Positions 8,642 to 15,886 of a DNA stretch of 43,736 bases are shown in pieces (the first letter of the stretch is position 1; every line of letters starts with the position of its first letter). The DNA is from Blastopirellula sp. (lineage in GTDB: Bacteria > Planctomycetota > Planctomycetia > Pirellulales > Pirellulaceae). Under the pieces are notes generated by a model. That model saw only the letters and a list, made by a program, of their open reading frames with translations, was not told the DNA's origin and did not search any database. The stretch is taken from contig NVWB01000163.1 in NCBI GenBank assembly GCA_002733575.1, forward strand, positions 1-43,736, in the 5' to 3' direction. The translations under genes were made by a program, and so were the position numbers.

Positions 8642-8716
8642 ATTTTTCCTGGAATGATTTGAAACCAACTGCTCGCCAACTCTCGATCAAAGCCGTAATT
8701 CTAACCAATATCTCAC

Positions 8717-8743
8717 TTCACACTGGCGAAGCCAGTGGCACCC
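8717..8743 (-). repeat. REP-like palindrome, CCACTGGC/GCCAGTG family, right member
   Basis: CACTGGC-GAA-GCCAGTG flanked by TTCA on the left and GCACCC on the right. Inverted relative to 7728-7753. Confidence 0.8.
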
Positions 8744-8802
8744 TACAAAACTACGCAAAACTCCATTCTCGGGCAATTCTTTTAATTAATTAGAAGATAG
8801 TA

Positions 8803-8831
8803 TTGACTTGTAAAGTGGAGAGTCTTAGGAT
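8803..8831 (+). promoter_or_regulatory. Sigma70-type promoter for blaI-blaR1
   Basis: TTGACT at 8803-8808 and TAGGAT at 8826-8831 are separated by exactly 17 bases. The first gene begins 79 bp downstream. This is the best-looking promoter in the window. Confidence 0.7.
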
Positions 8832-8833
8832 CA

Positions 8834-8847
8834 TCTAATGAATTAGA
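8834..8847. promoter_or_regulatory. Candidate BlaI-type operator
   Basis: TCTAAT-GA-ATTAGA palindrome placed 2 bases after the -10 box, so over the expected transcription start. BlaI/MecI dimers bind short palindromes that overlap their own promoters. The position supports autoregulation; the bases differ from the TACA/TGTA operator known in Staphylococcus. Confidence 0.55.
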
Positions 8848-8910
8848 CGATTATTGTAAAACAAGCCGCATCTTGAATCGATTTGCGGTTGGAATTGATA
8901 GGAGACCTCG

Positions 8911-9321
8911 ATGGCACGTCCTGGATCGGAATATCCGACGGAACTTGAATTGGAAATTCTCAAAGTACTTTGGGAAGAATCGCCCCTGCTAGTACGCGAA
9001 GTTCGTCAAAAGCTAGAGACGGGTGCAGGGCGAACTTTGGCCCACAGTAGCGTGATCACAATTCTCAATATCATGCACGGCAAAGATTTCTTGCATCGCC
9101 AGAAGGAAGGCAAGTCCTTTTTGTTTTCGCCCAAGGTGGAAAAAAAGGATGTGACCGGCGGTATGATGAGTGACCTGCTTTCTCGCCTGTTTAATGGCGA
9201 TCCATCGGCAATGGTGATGAATCTTCTTGATACCTCGGACATTGATGCTGACGAACTGAATGAATTGCGTAAACTGATTAACCGTAAAGTCAAGGAGCAG
9301 AAAAATGAATCTAATCTATGA
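8911..9321 (+). CDS. blaI: BlaI/MecI-family transcriptional repressor
   Basis: 136 residues, standard for the family. The N-terminal winged helix is recognisable: LELEILKVLWEESPLLVREVRQKLE, then LAHSSVITILNIMHGKDFLHRQKEGKSFLFSP, the wing with the conserved Gly-Lys turn. The C-terminal third (MMSDLLSRLFNGDPSAMVMNLLD) is the dimerisation region that is cut or displaced after BlaR1 activation. The start has AGGAG six bases upstream. It overlaps the M56 gene by 17 bp, a classic arrangement for translational coupling. It should repress the promoter at 8803-8831 through the palindrome at 8834-8847. In planctomycetes such pairs are common and are not limited to antibiotic response. Confidence 0.93.
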   Translation: MARPGSEYPTELELEILKVLWEESPLLVREVRQKLETGAGRTLAHSSVITILNIMHGKDFLHRQKEGKSFLFSPKVEKKDVTGGMMSDLLSRLFNGDPSAMVMNLLDTSDIDADELNELRKLINRKVKEQKNESNL

Positions 9322-12064
9322 GTTTTCTGACCTAAGTTCCGCTGCAACACTCAGTGGTCGCTTCTGTTTGACTCTGCTTCATTCAATTTGGATCATTGCA
9401 TTGATCACTTTGATCGCATGGTGTGTGAGCCGGATATTGCAGCATCGATTTGTTGAGCAAAGTTATTATGTTTGTGTCCTCGGTCTGTTCGCTTCGATTG
9501 CCACGCTGCCTGTCACTTATGCAGTACTCGAAGTGAGTGCTGACGCGATTCAGAGTGCCGAAGTTATTCCGGTCGCAGTCGTGACTCCTGCGCCTCTGAT
9601 GGCGGTGAAGCATGAGACAACCGACGTGAAGCCTGCTTTAACAGCAGCAGCGGGTATCGAAGCCCAAGCGATTGTCATTCACGAAACCAACGAGGTGAAA
9701 AATGCTTCTACGAGCGAGGCAATGTCGTTTCTCTGGCAAGATATTTTTCCATGGATCCTATTTGCTTACCTGATTGGTGTTGTATTAATGATCGTTCGCT
9801 TAGCACGTTCAACCTACCAAGCCAACCAACTTGCATCTGCGTTTACGCTCGTCACTGTGGGTCCATTATTTGAGACCTTACAATCAGTGTCTGCTAAATT
9901 AAGCAACAAAATAGTTCCAGCACTCGCGTTGGTTGAGCAGACAGCCATGCCGAAGGTGATCGGCGTTCTTCGTCCGATGATCTTGTTACCCACATCGGTA
10001 CTCACTGGCTTGTCGCAGGATGAATTAGAAATGATTCTGATGCACGAACTGGCCCATATTCGTCGTCATGATATGTGGATTAATTTGGTTCAACGAATGG
10101 CCGAAGCAGTGCTGTTTTTCAACCCCGCTTTATGGCTGCTAAGCCGTAGGATTAGCACACTACGAGAATATTGTTGCGATGAAATAGCATGTAAAGCATC
10201 AGGATCGCAAGAAAATAAAGTCACAAATAAAGAATCGAGGACTCGCTATGCTTCCGCTTTATTGCATATTGTTGAACTGACACATGGACACTTAAAGTCA
10301 AGTGAACTCGTCTCACTCTCGATAGCAGGTCGTTCTCCATCGGAGCTACGCCGACGAATCGCCAGACTGTTTAATGAACCGCTACGCGAACCGCTTCGGA
10401 TAACACGCGGTGGAGTTTTAGCATTGATCGCCACGCTGGCGATACTTCTGGCCAGCCCACTTGCCTGGCAGACTCAGGCTCAGAATTCACCATCTACAGA
10501 GTCAGATAAAAACGAGGCCGCCCTCGTCAAGGAACAATTCCCCGAACTAGCACAAATAAAAACAGGGATTTCAAAAGAAAAATGGCGAACCATCTTAGGT
10601 GATTCAATATATCTTCAGTTATTTCGAGTCGAGTCAAAGACTGGGCGTAAGACTTTTAAATATGAGATCAAAGAGACGACTTTCTTTGCGACATTCGCGA
10701 ATGATAAATTGGTCGATTTAGTTCGCATCAAGACTAGCGAGTACCAAAACCCTCTCGCTCCGCCAGCAGGGCTCTCTCCCAGAGAAACCGTCAATCAATT
10801 CATTGACCGAATGGCTGAAGGCAAAAAAACGATCCATGGGATTCGTGGAAGCTGGGAACATGCTTGGGCCTACACAACTCGTGAGAATGGAATGGATTTG
10901 AGTACTCGTCTAGCAGGAAGGCCAGCGTTTCGTGCGGTTGCTCACTTAGGAAAGGATGGGCAGGCAGTCGTGCTAACTGGCACAGAGAGAGAAAGTGTTT
11001 CATCAGTTCAACCACGGGTTGGTGTGTATGAATTGATAAAACAGTATGGCCAGTGGCGGATTCAGAAAATGGATTTATACAAACCCGATAATGCATGGTC
11101 CTTCGCAGAAGGCTTCTCTCGAAATAAAGATGTTCACTGGGGCATTCTTCGCACCGACATCATTGGCAGCTTTAACTACTTTGACATAAATTATCACTTT
11201 AAGGCCGATGGCAGTTACCGACAAACAGAACGAGATAAGAAAACCGCGACAGGAACCTGGCAACTCAAAGGAGATAGGCTCATTCGAGTCATCGATGGAA
11301 AAGAGCATTCCATTCGAATCCTGCGTCCCTTCGAGGAGGGCTTTATCGTCGAGTACAAAAAAGGATACCAAGCTGGCTGGTACCGGATAAAACCAAAGAA
11401 CGAGGGAAACTCAAAAGCGACGAAGAGATCTCCAGTGATAATCGATAAGTCAAAAGAAGAAGAACCTAACGAAAATGATCATAGTTCCACTGCACACAAT
11501 CTGTTGCGGTTCGTGAAGATACCTAAGCTACCAAGAAGCCCGGCCCCTGGTGGTGGTCTTGCTGGATTTGGGACATTTGAACTACGTGATCTCGATGAAG
11601 ATATGAGTCAAGTGGGGAGTGTTGGATGGGAATCAACGGTTCCAACCAACGGCCTTTTGACCATTCCAGACGGGAAGGCACTGCGACTGACTATCGATTC
11701 ATATAACAGCACCGACTTGTCTGCGTTGCAGAATTTTGGTGAAAATGACCTACAGTGGCTTTCTCTTCCCACTCAAAACAAGATCAATGATCATGCGTTG
11801 CCGAATATAGCCAAGATGACTGGGCTCGTTCGCTTGTATCTCAGTGGCTCCTCGATTACGGACGAAGGCGTTGCTCATCTTGGAGCGTTACAAAACCTCG
11901 AATATCTTTCACTACAAGGGTGCTCGATCACCGACGCTGCTATTGAATCGCTTGCAGAATTGACTTCGCTGAAAGAACTGAATATTCGAAATACCGAGAT
12001 TACTTCCGATGGAATTACTCGGATTCTACATGTCTTACCAGACTGTCGGATCACTTCAACATAA
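9305..12064 (+). CDS. BlaR1/MecR1-like M56 metalloprotease with lipocalin-like and LRR sensor region
   Basis: 919 residues, about 320 longer than staphylococcal BlaR1. The start has AAGGAG upstream and lies inside blaI. Membrane helices are near residues 20-45, 53-78 and 145-165. The zinc-protease motif is H247-E248-L-A-H251 in LMHELAHIRRHD, followed by the family helix RISTLREYCCDEIACKAS. A last helix is near residues 377-393 (GVLALIATLAILLASPLAW). The outer part has no penicillin-binding SxxK domain. Instead there is an NTF2-like or unassigned region (400-600), a lipocalin-like stretch (about 620-700, TGTWQLKGDRL) and a C-terminal set of about four leucine-rich repeats (about 800-915, LVRLYLSGSSITDEGVAHLG type). 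It should cleave BlaI after sensing an unknown ligand. Domain limits outside the peptidase are approximate. Confidence 0.88.
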   Translation: MNLIYEFSDLSSAATLSGRFCLTLLHSIWIIALITLIAWCVSRILQHRFVEQSYYVCVLGLFASIATLPVTYAVLEVSADAIQSAEVIPVAVVTPAPLMAVKHETTDVKPALTAAAGIEAQAIVIHETNEVKNASTSEAMSFLWQDIFPWILFAYLIGVVLMIVRLARSTYQANQLASAFTLVTVGPLFETLQSVSAKLSNKIVPALALVEQTAMPKVIGVLRPMILLPTSVLTGLSQDELEMILMHELAHIRRHDMWINLVQRMAEAVLFFNPALWLLSRRISTLREYCCDEIACKASGSQENKVTNKESRTRYASALLHIVELTHGHLKSSELVSLSIAGRSPSELRRRIARLFNEPLREPLRITRGGVLALIATLAILLASPLAWQTQAQNSPSTESDKNEAALVKEQFPELAQIKTGISKEKWRTILGDSIYLQLFRVESKTGRKTFKYEIKETTFFATFANDKLVDLVRIKTSEYQNPLAPPAGLSPRETVNQFIDRMAEGKKTIHGIRGSWEHAWAYTTRENGMDLSTRLAGRPAFRAVAHLGKDGQAVVLTGTERESVSSVQPRVGVYELIKQYGQWRIQKMDLYKPDNAWSFAEGFSRNKDVHWGILRTDIIGSFNYFDINYHFKADGSYRQTERDKKTATGTWQLKGDRLIRVIDGKEHSIRILRPFEEGFIVEYKKGYQAGWYRIKPKNEGNSKATKRSPVIIDKSKEEEPNENDHSSTAHNLLRFVKIPKLPRSPAPGGGLAGFGTFELRDLDEDMSQVGSVGWESTVPTNGLLTIPDGKALRLTIDSYNSTDLSALQNFGENDLQWLSLPTQNKINDHALPNIAKMTGLVRLYLSGSSITDEGVAHLGALQNLEYLSLQGCSITDAAIESLAELTSLKELNIRNTEITSDGITRILHVLPDCRITST

Positions 12065-12141
12065 CGAATCTAATTGAACATAGACATAATAATCAGCTGG
12101 CAACTTTTGTCGTTTGATCATCTTTATTATTAGGGATTACC

Positions 12142-12576
12142 ATGACTCAAAAGAGACTGATCGTATGCATATTGTTTGGTGTCGTTGCCTTGTCTTCCGC
12201 TGTAGTGCTTCTGTGGCCTGCTGAGGACCGAGAGTCTACTGTGCAACGTCACTTGCTTGCTATGGAGGAAGCGTTACAACGTTACAACACGCAACCTAGT
12301 GCCAGCGAGCACATGGAGGCATTTGATGCCCATCAGAGTCAGCTCTTGATGCTTGGATACTTCCAGCAAGAACTCTTTTTTGCGCCTGCCCGTCTAGGCA
12401 CACCGGAGTATCGTGACCTCATTCAGGCTGTCATGAAGCATGCCGAGAATCGCCCGATCTGTTCGTGGACGCCACAGCCCAATGGTGTATCGATCAGTGT
12501 CTATGCAACTGCCAAGGATATGACCAAATGGCGTACTCTTCTGGGGGAACACAACGGAACAACACTTTCGCCATGA
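12142..12576 (+). CDS. Membrane-anchored hypothetical protein downstream of blaR1
   Basis: 144 residues, ATG preceded by AGGGA at good spacing. One N-terminal hydrophobic segment (residues 5-25, LIVCILFGVVALSSAVVLLW) acts as an anchor or uncleaved signal. The rest is soluble and mixed, with no recognised domain. It starts 77 bp after the M56 gene in the same direction and may belong to the same transcript, which would make it a target or accessory of the BlaR1-type system. That link is only positional. Confidence 0.6.
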   Translation: MTQKRLIVCILFGVVALSSAVVLLWPAEDRESTVQRHLLAMEEALQRYNTQPSASEHMEAFDAHQSQLLMLGYFQQELFFAPARLGTPEYRDLIQAVMKHAENRPICSWTPQPNGVSISVYATAKDMTKWRTLLGEHNGTTLSP

Positions 12577-12669
12577 CCAAACGCCTTTTTAGAAAATCTT
12601 CTATTCATCATAACGATTCGATCAATACATGTTATTTTCGTAACAGCACTAACATCTCCTAATAGTCAA

Positions 12670-12920
12670 GTAGGATGGATGGTCTACAACAAAATACTAT
12701 CCAACCGATTGTAACGTCCACCACTAATCAATTCAATCAAAACACAAACGCATAGCCGCCATCCATCTGTTTGTGTGGCATCAATCCTCATCGGCGAACA
12801 CTTCACCCAAAAGTCTCCATGCACTTCGCGAAGAAATCGTAGCTGATTTGCGGTGTGAGACGGAGTTGAGGCAAACCGGATAAACAGGCGGCTGGCCTTT
12901 CGGTAGCCCACCCTATCCAA
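12670..12920 (+). repeat. Dispersed inverted-repeat element family, copy A
   Basis: Starts with the 15-base terminus GTAGGATGGATGGTC (12670-12684) and continues with TTGTAACGTCCAC, CTAATCAATTCAATC, GCCGCCATC and CGGAGTTGAG blocks that appear in the same order in the reverse complement of the element at 29203-29512. The match extends over about 215 bp by eye. The far end is diverged (CCCACCCTATCC near 12910-12920). The rest of the gap between 12577 and 12939 shows nothing else. Confidence 0.75.
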
Positions 12921-12939
12921 CAGACAACACATCGATGGC

Positions 12940-14343
12940 TCACTTAATTCGGTAAGCGGTCTGCTTTGCACCATTTTGATGAAGAACCAAGCTTTTTGCA
13001 GGGCCGGTTTTACTCAGTTTGAATTCAAGCGTAGCGTCGACACCTCGGTAAGACCATCGCGTGGGAGAGTCAGGAAAGACTTCTTGGGTCGGTTGATTCG
13101 TAATCTCTACCATCAAGTGTCCATCACGATCATGAACCGTGAAAATAAAGTTCGGCGTCAATTGATATTTGCCCTCTAACCGGCCGCGATGTTTTGCATC
13201 CTTGGTAAGATCACCCGGTTTAGAATCAGAAGTCTTGCTTGGTTTAAGTTTTACTTCCTGACCCGCTGCTTTCTTGATCATCTGCATCGCCAGTTGATCG
13301 ATTTCGTTGCTTAAAGCCGTGTTGCATAACACAATCACCGCGCAGTTTAATTCACGATTGATGAACAGCGACGAATGCGAACCACCGGTCTGCCCGTTGT
13401 GCCAACGAGTTTTCCTATCGCCTGCAATCACCCAGCCCAGTCCCATCGCAGCCCCCGATGCGTCCGCGTCGGTTTGTTGTTTCCAAGCCAACTCGATTGC
13501 TTCGCCCAATTTTCCAGCAGGCGGATTTAATTGTGCCTTGGCGAAACGCATCATGTCTCGCATCGTTGCGTGAATTCCGCCAGCACCTGGTAGGTCAGAA
13601 AATGTCCAGAGCGATGTGGCTGAGCCGAACTTTTCATGCGGCGTGGCGACCCGCTTCTTCTGATCACTGGTGAGTGAAACAGTGCAATCGTTCATTTGCA
13701 GCGGCTTCGTGATTCGCTCTTGCAGTAGTTGTTCATAAGACATGCCAGCATTTTGCGCAACCATATACCCAAGAACCGATGCGCCGAAGTTGGAGTACTC
13801 TTGCGACTCGCCAGGATGACGAGGCAGTTCGTACTGTTTCAGAAACTCCGCTGCTTTTTTAGAATCATAGTCTCGATACGGATTCTTTAAACTGGTCGGC
13901 GTTATATTGCTGGGAAGTCGCGGTAGCCCTGACCGGTGGGTACTCAGATCAATCCACTGGATCGACCGGCCATCACGCGATGGGAAACGAATCCCAGCCT
14001 GATTGTCAGCGTCGACTGCCGCGTTCAATTCAATCTCGCCCCGCACAACCGCATCGGCCAGCAATAAGCTTGTGAAGACCTTACTAATTGACCCAAGCTC
14101 GTAAACCGTCAAGTTATCTGCTTTTTTCTTGGCTCGGTTCGAGGTTCCCAGGTGGACAATTCCCCAGTGTTCGCCTTCGATATAACCGATCGATAGTCCA
14201 TCGGCGATTCGATCTTCGACCAACGGCCCCGCCATTTTCTCAACCCACTGGTCCGTCAAGTTCTGCGACGAAGCAATCGGTAAACCTAGCCAACAGTTCA
14301 CCACAATTAAAAACAGAGTCAAAGCACAACGCTGAAAGTTCAT
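12940..14343 (-). CDS. Secreted class C-type serine hydrolase (beta-lactamase/esterase fold)
   Basis: 467 residues with a signal peptide (residues 1-26, cleaved near ASSQ). The three active-site elements of the AmpC/EstB/DD-peptidase fold are present: S85-I-S-K88 (nucleophile and base), Y183-S-N185, and H315-N-G-Q-T-G-G in place of KTG. The HxG form is common in esterases and D-aminopeptidase-like members. A C-terminal beta domain (about 385-467, GRLEGKYQL and later) resembles the DUF3471-type extension of this family. It acts in the periplasm or outside the cell. It lies on the strand opposite to blaI-blaR1 with a repeat between, so co-regulation is possible but not shown. Substrate (beta-lactam, D-peptide or ester) is unknown. 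Confidence 0.85.
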   Translation of the reverse strand: MNFQRCALTLFLIVVNCWLGLPIASSQNLTDQWVEKMAGPLVEDRIADGLSIGYIEGEHWGIVHLGTSNRAKKKADNLTVYELGSISKVFTSLLLADAVVRGEIELNAAVDADNQAGIRFPSRDGRSIQWIDLSTHRSGLPRLPSNITPTSLKNPYRDYDSKKAAEFLKQYELPRHPGESQEYSNFGASVLGYMVAQNAGMSYEQLLQERITKPLQMNDCTVSLTSDQKKRVATPHEKFGSATSLWTFSDLPGAGGIHATMRDMMRFAKAQLNPPAGKLGEAIELAWKQQTDADASGAAMGLGWVIAGDRKTRWHNGQTGGSHSSLFINRELNCAVIVLCNTALSNEIDQLAMQMIKKAAGQEVKLKPSKTSDSKPGDLTKDAKHRGRLEGKYQLTPNFIFTVHDRDGHLMVEITNQPTQEVFPDSPTRWSYRGVDATLEFKLSKTGPAKSLVLHQNGAKQTAYRIK

Positions 14344-14429
14344 AATTCGAATCCTTGTAATAAATGAAGGAAATTCACCATTCCAGAATTATTGGTTACT
14401 CGAGGATGCGTTTACTTACAAAAAAATTG

Positions 14430-14465
14430 GTAGGTTGGATGAAAAAATAATTTCATCCAGCCTAC
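14430..14465. repeat. GTAGGTTGGATGAAA hairpin at the end of the DUF1559 gene
   Basis: Arms 14430-14444 and 14451-14465 pair with one mismatch around a 6-base AT loop. The right arm carries the stop codon of the minus-strand gene ending at 14462. It resembles the termini of the element family at 12670, 22095 and 29203. It could also serve as a terminator for that gene (A/T-rich flank). Confidence 0.65.
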
Positions 14466-15577
14466 TTCTCTTCAACCACTGGCCATATATATTCCTCGGT
14501 TCCAGGGTAGCGGGCCTTTTTGTCGTCGGGTGTCATGCGGCGGTTGAATAATTCTTGGTCAATCAATTCATTGATGAACAGTGTGGCTCCACTTGCCATT
14601 AGTACGTTGACTCCGCCGGGGTGATACGAGGAGAGTCTGGCCGTTTGCATTGTGTGTTGGGTTCTTTCTCTTTCGGCGTTGATGGCCAGTGGTCTTAGAT
14701 CGCTTGAAGTCTTTGCGCCGGCCCAGACAAAGCCGACTTCATCTTCGGAACTGTCTGTCCATTTGCCCGTATTGATATTTTCACCCAGCAGCAGTGTGTT
14801 TTCTCTGCCGTCGAGTTCGCTGATTTCTTCTAAGTTGTATTGTTTAAAGGCTGGGTTGTTTCGGCCCGAGAACTGATTTTGAAAAATTCCATTTGCTGGC
14901 CAATCTGGCGGAAGTTGTTTCATTTCTTGCTGTGTACTTTGCTCTAAATCAGGCATTCCGCTATTCACCATATACGAAGAGAGCCCTACCCATTGCTCGA
15001 TATCCTGTGGCAAATTATCAGGGCAGAGCAGGGGATGAAGGACGGCCTGTGGCGTTTGGCCGCGATCTTGGTCCTTGCCCAGTGGCCCAAATTGTTGATA
15101 GATTTCTGCATAGCGGGGCGTTTGAATCGAACCTTCATCGATGGTATCTAACCCGATATAGGGTGTAAGTGGAAAAACCCAGCCAGTAGCGCGTGGGCTG
15201 CCCGATTGATCAACCGCTTGCAAATTGCTGTAGCCAGGCAGTTGCCGGAAATCATCGTGATACTGCATGAAAGCTAGGGCCAGTTGTTGCTGGCGTCTTT
15301 CACACACATCACGGCGAGAAATGGCCCGAGACTGCAAGACCCAAGGGATAAGCACGATGGCTAACAGCATCAGAATGGCGAGTACCGCGATTAATTCTTT
15401 TAACGCGAACCCCTTACAGTGTAAGGGTTTAACGCGTGTTGTCGTGGCGTTCCGAGCTGTGTAAGAAGCAGGATTATTCAAAACTTCGCTTTCTGGTGTG
15501 CCTGATGCACATTTCGAGAGTGTGCGTGAGACTGGCTCAATTTTCGTAACTCCTGATGAAATCAAGGATTTACGCAC
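14462..15577 (-). CDS. DUF1559-type pseudopilin-like protein
   Basis: Up to 371 residues. A type IV pilin-like N-terminal helix is seen at about residues 56-80: GFALKELIAVLAILMLLAIV, a variant of the GFTLVELL processing site with the +5 Glu kept. It is followed by the family helix RRDVCERRQQQLALAFMQYHDDFRQLPG. The C-terminus has the DUF1559-type motif SSYHPGGVNVLMASGATLFINELID. This is one of the largest paralogous families in planctomycetes; the role is unproven but membrane or pilus-like assembly is assumed. The start is uncertain: GTG at 15577 lacks a ribosome site and gives a 55-residue leader, while an AGGAG sits before an in-frame ATT at about residue 13. The stop codon lies in the 14430-14465 hairpin. 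Confidence 0.82.
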   Translation of the reverse strand: MRKSLISSGVTKIEPVSRTLSKCASGTPESEVLNNPASYTARNATTTRVKPLHCKGFALKELIAVLAILMLLAIVLIPWVLQSRAISRRDVCERRQQQLALAFMQYHDDFRQLPGYSNLQAVDQSGSPRATGWVFPLTPYIGLDTIDEGSIQTPRYAEIYQQFGPLGKDQDRGQTPQAVLHPLLCPDNLPQDIEQWVGLSSYMVNSGMPDLEQSTQQEMKQLPPDWPANGIFQNQFSGRNNPAFKQYNLEEISELDGRENTLLLGENINTGKWTDSSEDEVGFVWAGAKTSSDLRPLAINAERERTQHTMQTARLSSYHPGGVNVLMASGATLFINELIDQELFNRRMTPDDKKARYPGTEEYIWPVVEEK

Positions 15578-15628
15578 TCAAATTGCTTGACAAAAAAGTC
15601 TGAAACAGGTCGAATATGGGTTCGTTAG

Positions 15629-15672
15629 TCTACACTTAGCAGTGTATAATTAACATTGTAGACGATATCGTC
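15629..15672. promoter_or_regulatory. Palindrome cluster with TATAAT between divergent pseudopilin genes
   Basis: Outer arms GTCTACA (15629-15635) and TGTAGAC (15657-15663) flank TATAAT (15645-15650), and GACGATATCGTC (15661-15672) is a perfect 12-base palindrome overlapping the right arm. This sits in the 309 bp gap between the DUF1559 gene and the PulJ-like gene and looks like a regulator site over divergent promoters. No clear -35 box was found. Confidence 0.5.
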
Positions 15673-15886
15673 TTTTTAGACGCACCAGCTTATTTTGACA
15701 CCCTATTCTTTCAGCGCCAGCTTTATTCCTTTTCACCTGATCTCCTTCACCGTATTTGGTACACCGCTTGATACTACCTGAATAATGTCTCCGCTGAATA
15801 TCGTCTACCCAGATGCTTTGGCCAGCACCTGCAAAAATTCAAATAGCTTTATCAATCGCCGTGATGTTCGGCGAGGAACCGAAATA

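Larger units (their letters stand above)
7696..8910. repeat. 1.2 kb palindrome archipelago (multiple REP-like families)
   Basis: No credible gene: the open frames here read through palindromes and match nothing. The region is bounded by an inverted pair of TGCCACTGGC...GCCAGTG palindromes (7728-7753 and 8717-8743). Inside are GGTTGC/GCAACC arms (8089-8110), a 42 bp direct repeat (8174-8215 and 8600-8641, 37 of 42 identical), a GTAGGGTACGC palindrome (8216-8249), GAACACC-GAA-GGTGTTC (8352-8368), a nested CCTAGGG palindrome (8379-8420), CAACGCT-GAA-AGCGTTG (8442-8458) and CCCAGGGT/ACCCTGGG (8516-8549). The pattern resembles RAYT-mobilised REP sequences, but no transposase is present in the window. 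Confidence 0.75.

Noticed and set aside
12940..14343. Calling the serine hydrolase a true AmpC resistance gene controlled by BlaI
   Set aside because: The KTG element is replaced by HNG, the DUF3471-like tail suits esterase or peptidase relatives, and no operator-like palindrome was found upstream of it.
15785..15886. Upstream ATG of the PulJ-like gene
   Set aside because: It would place the prepilin cleavage site about 50 residues in, with no ribosome site; ATG 15887 has GAGGA and a short leader.
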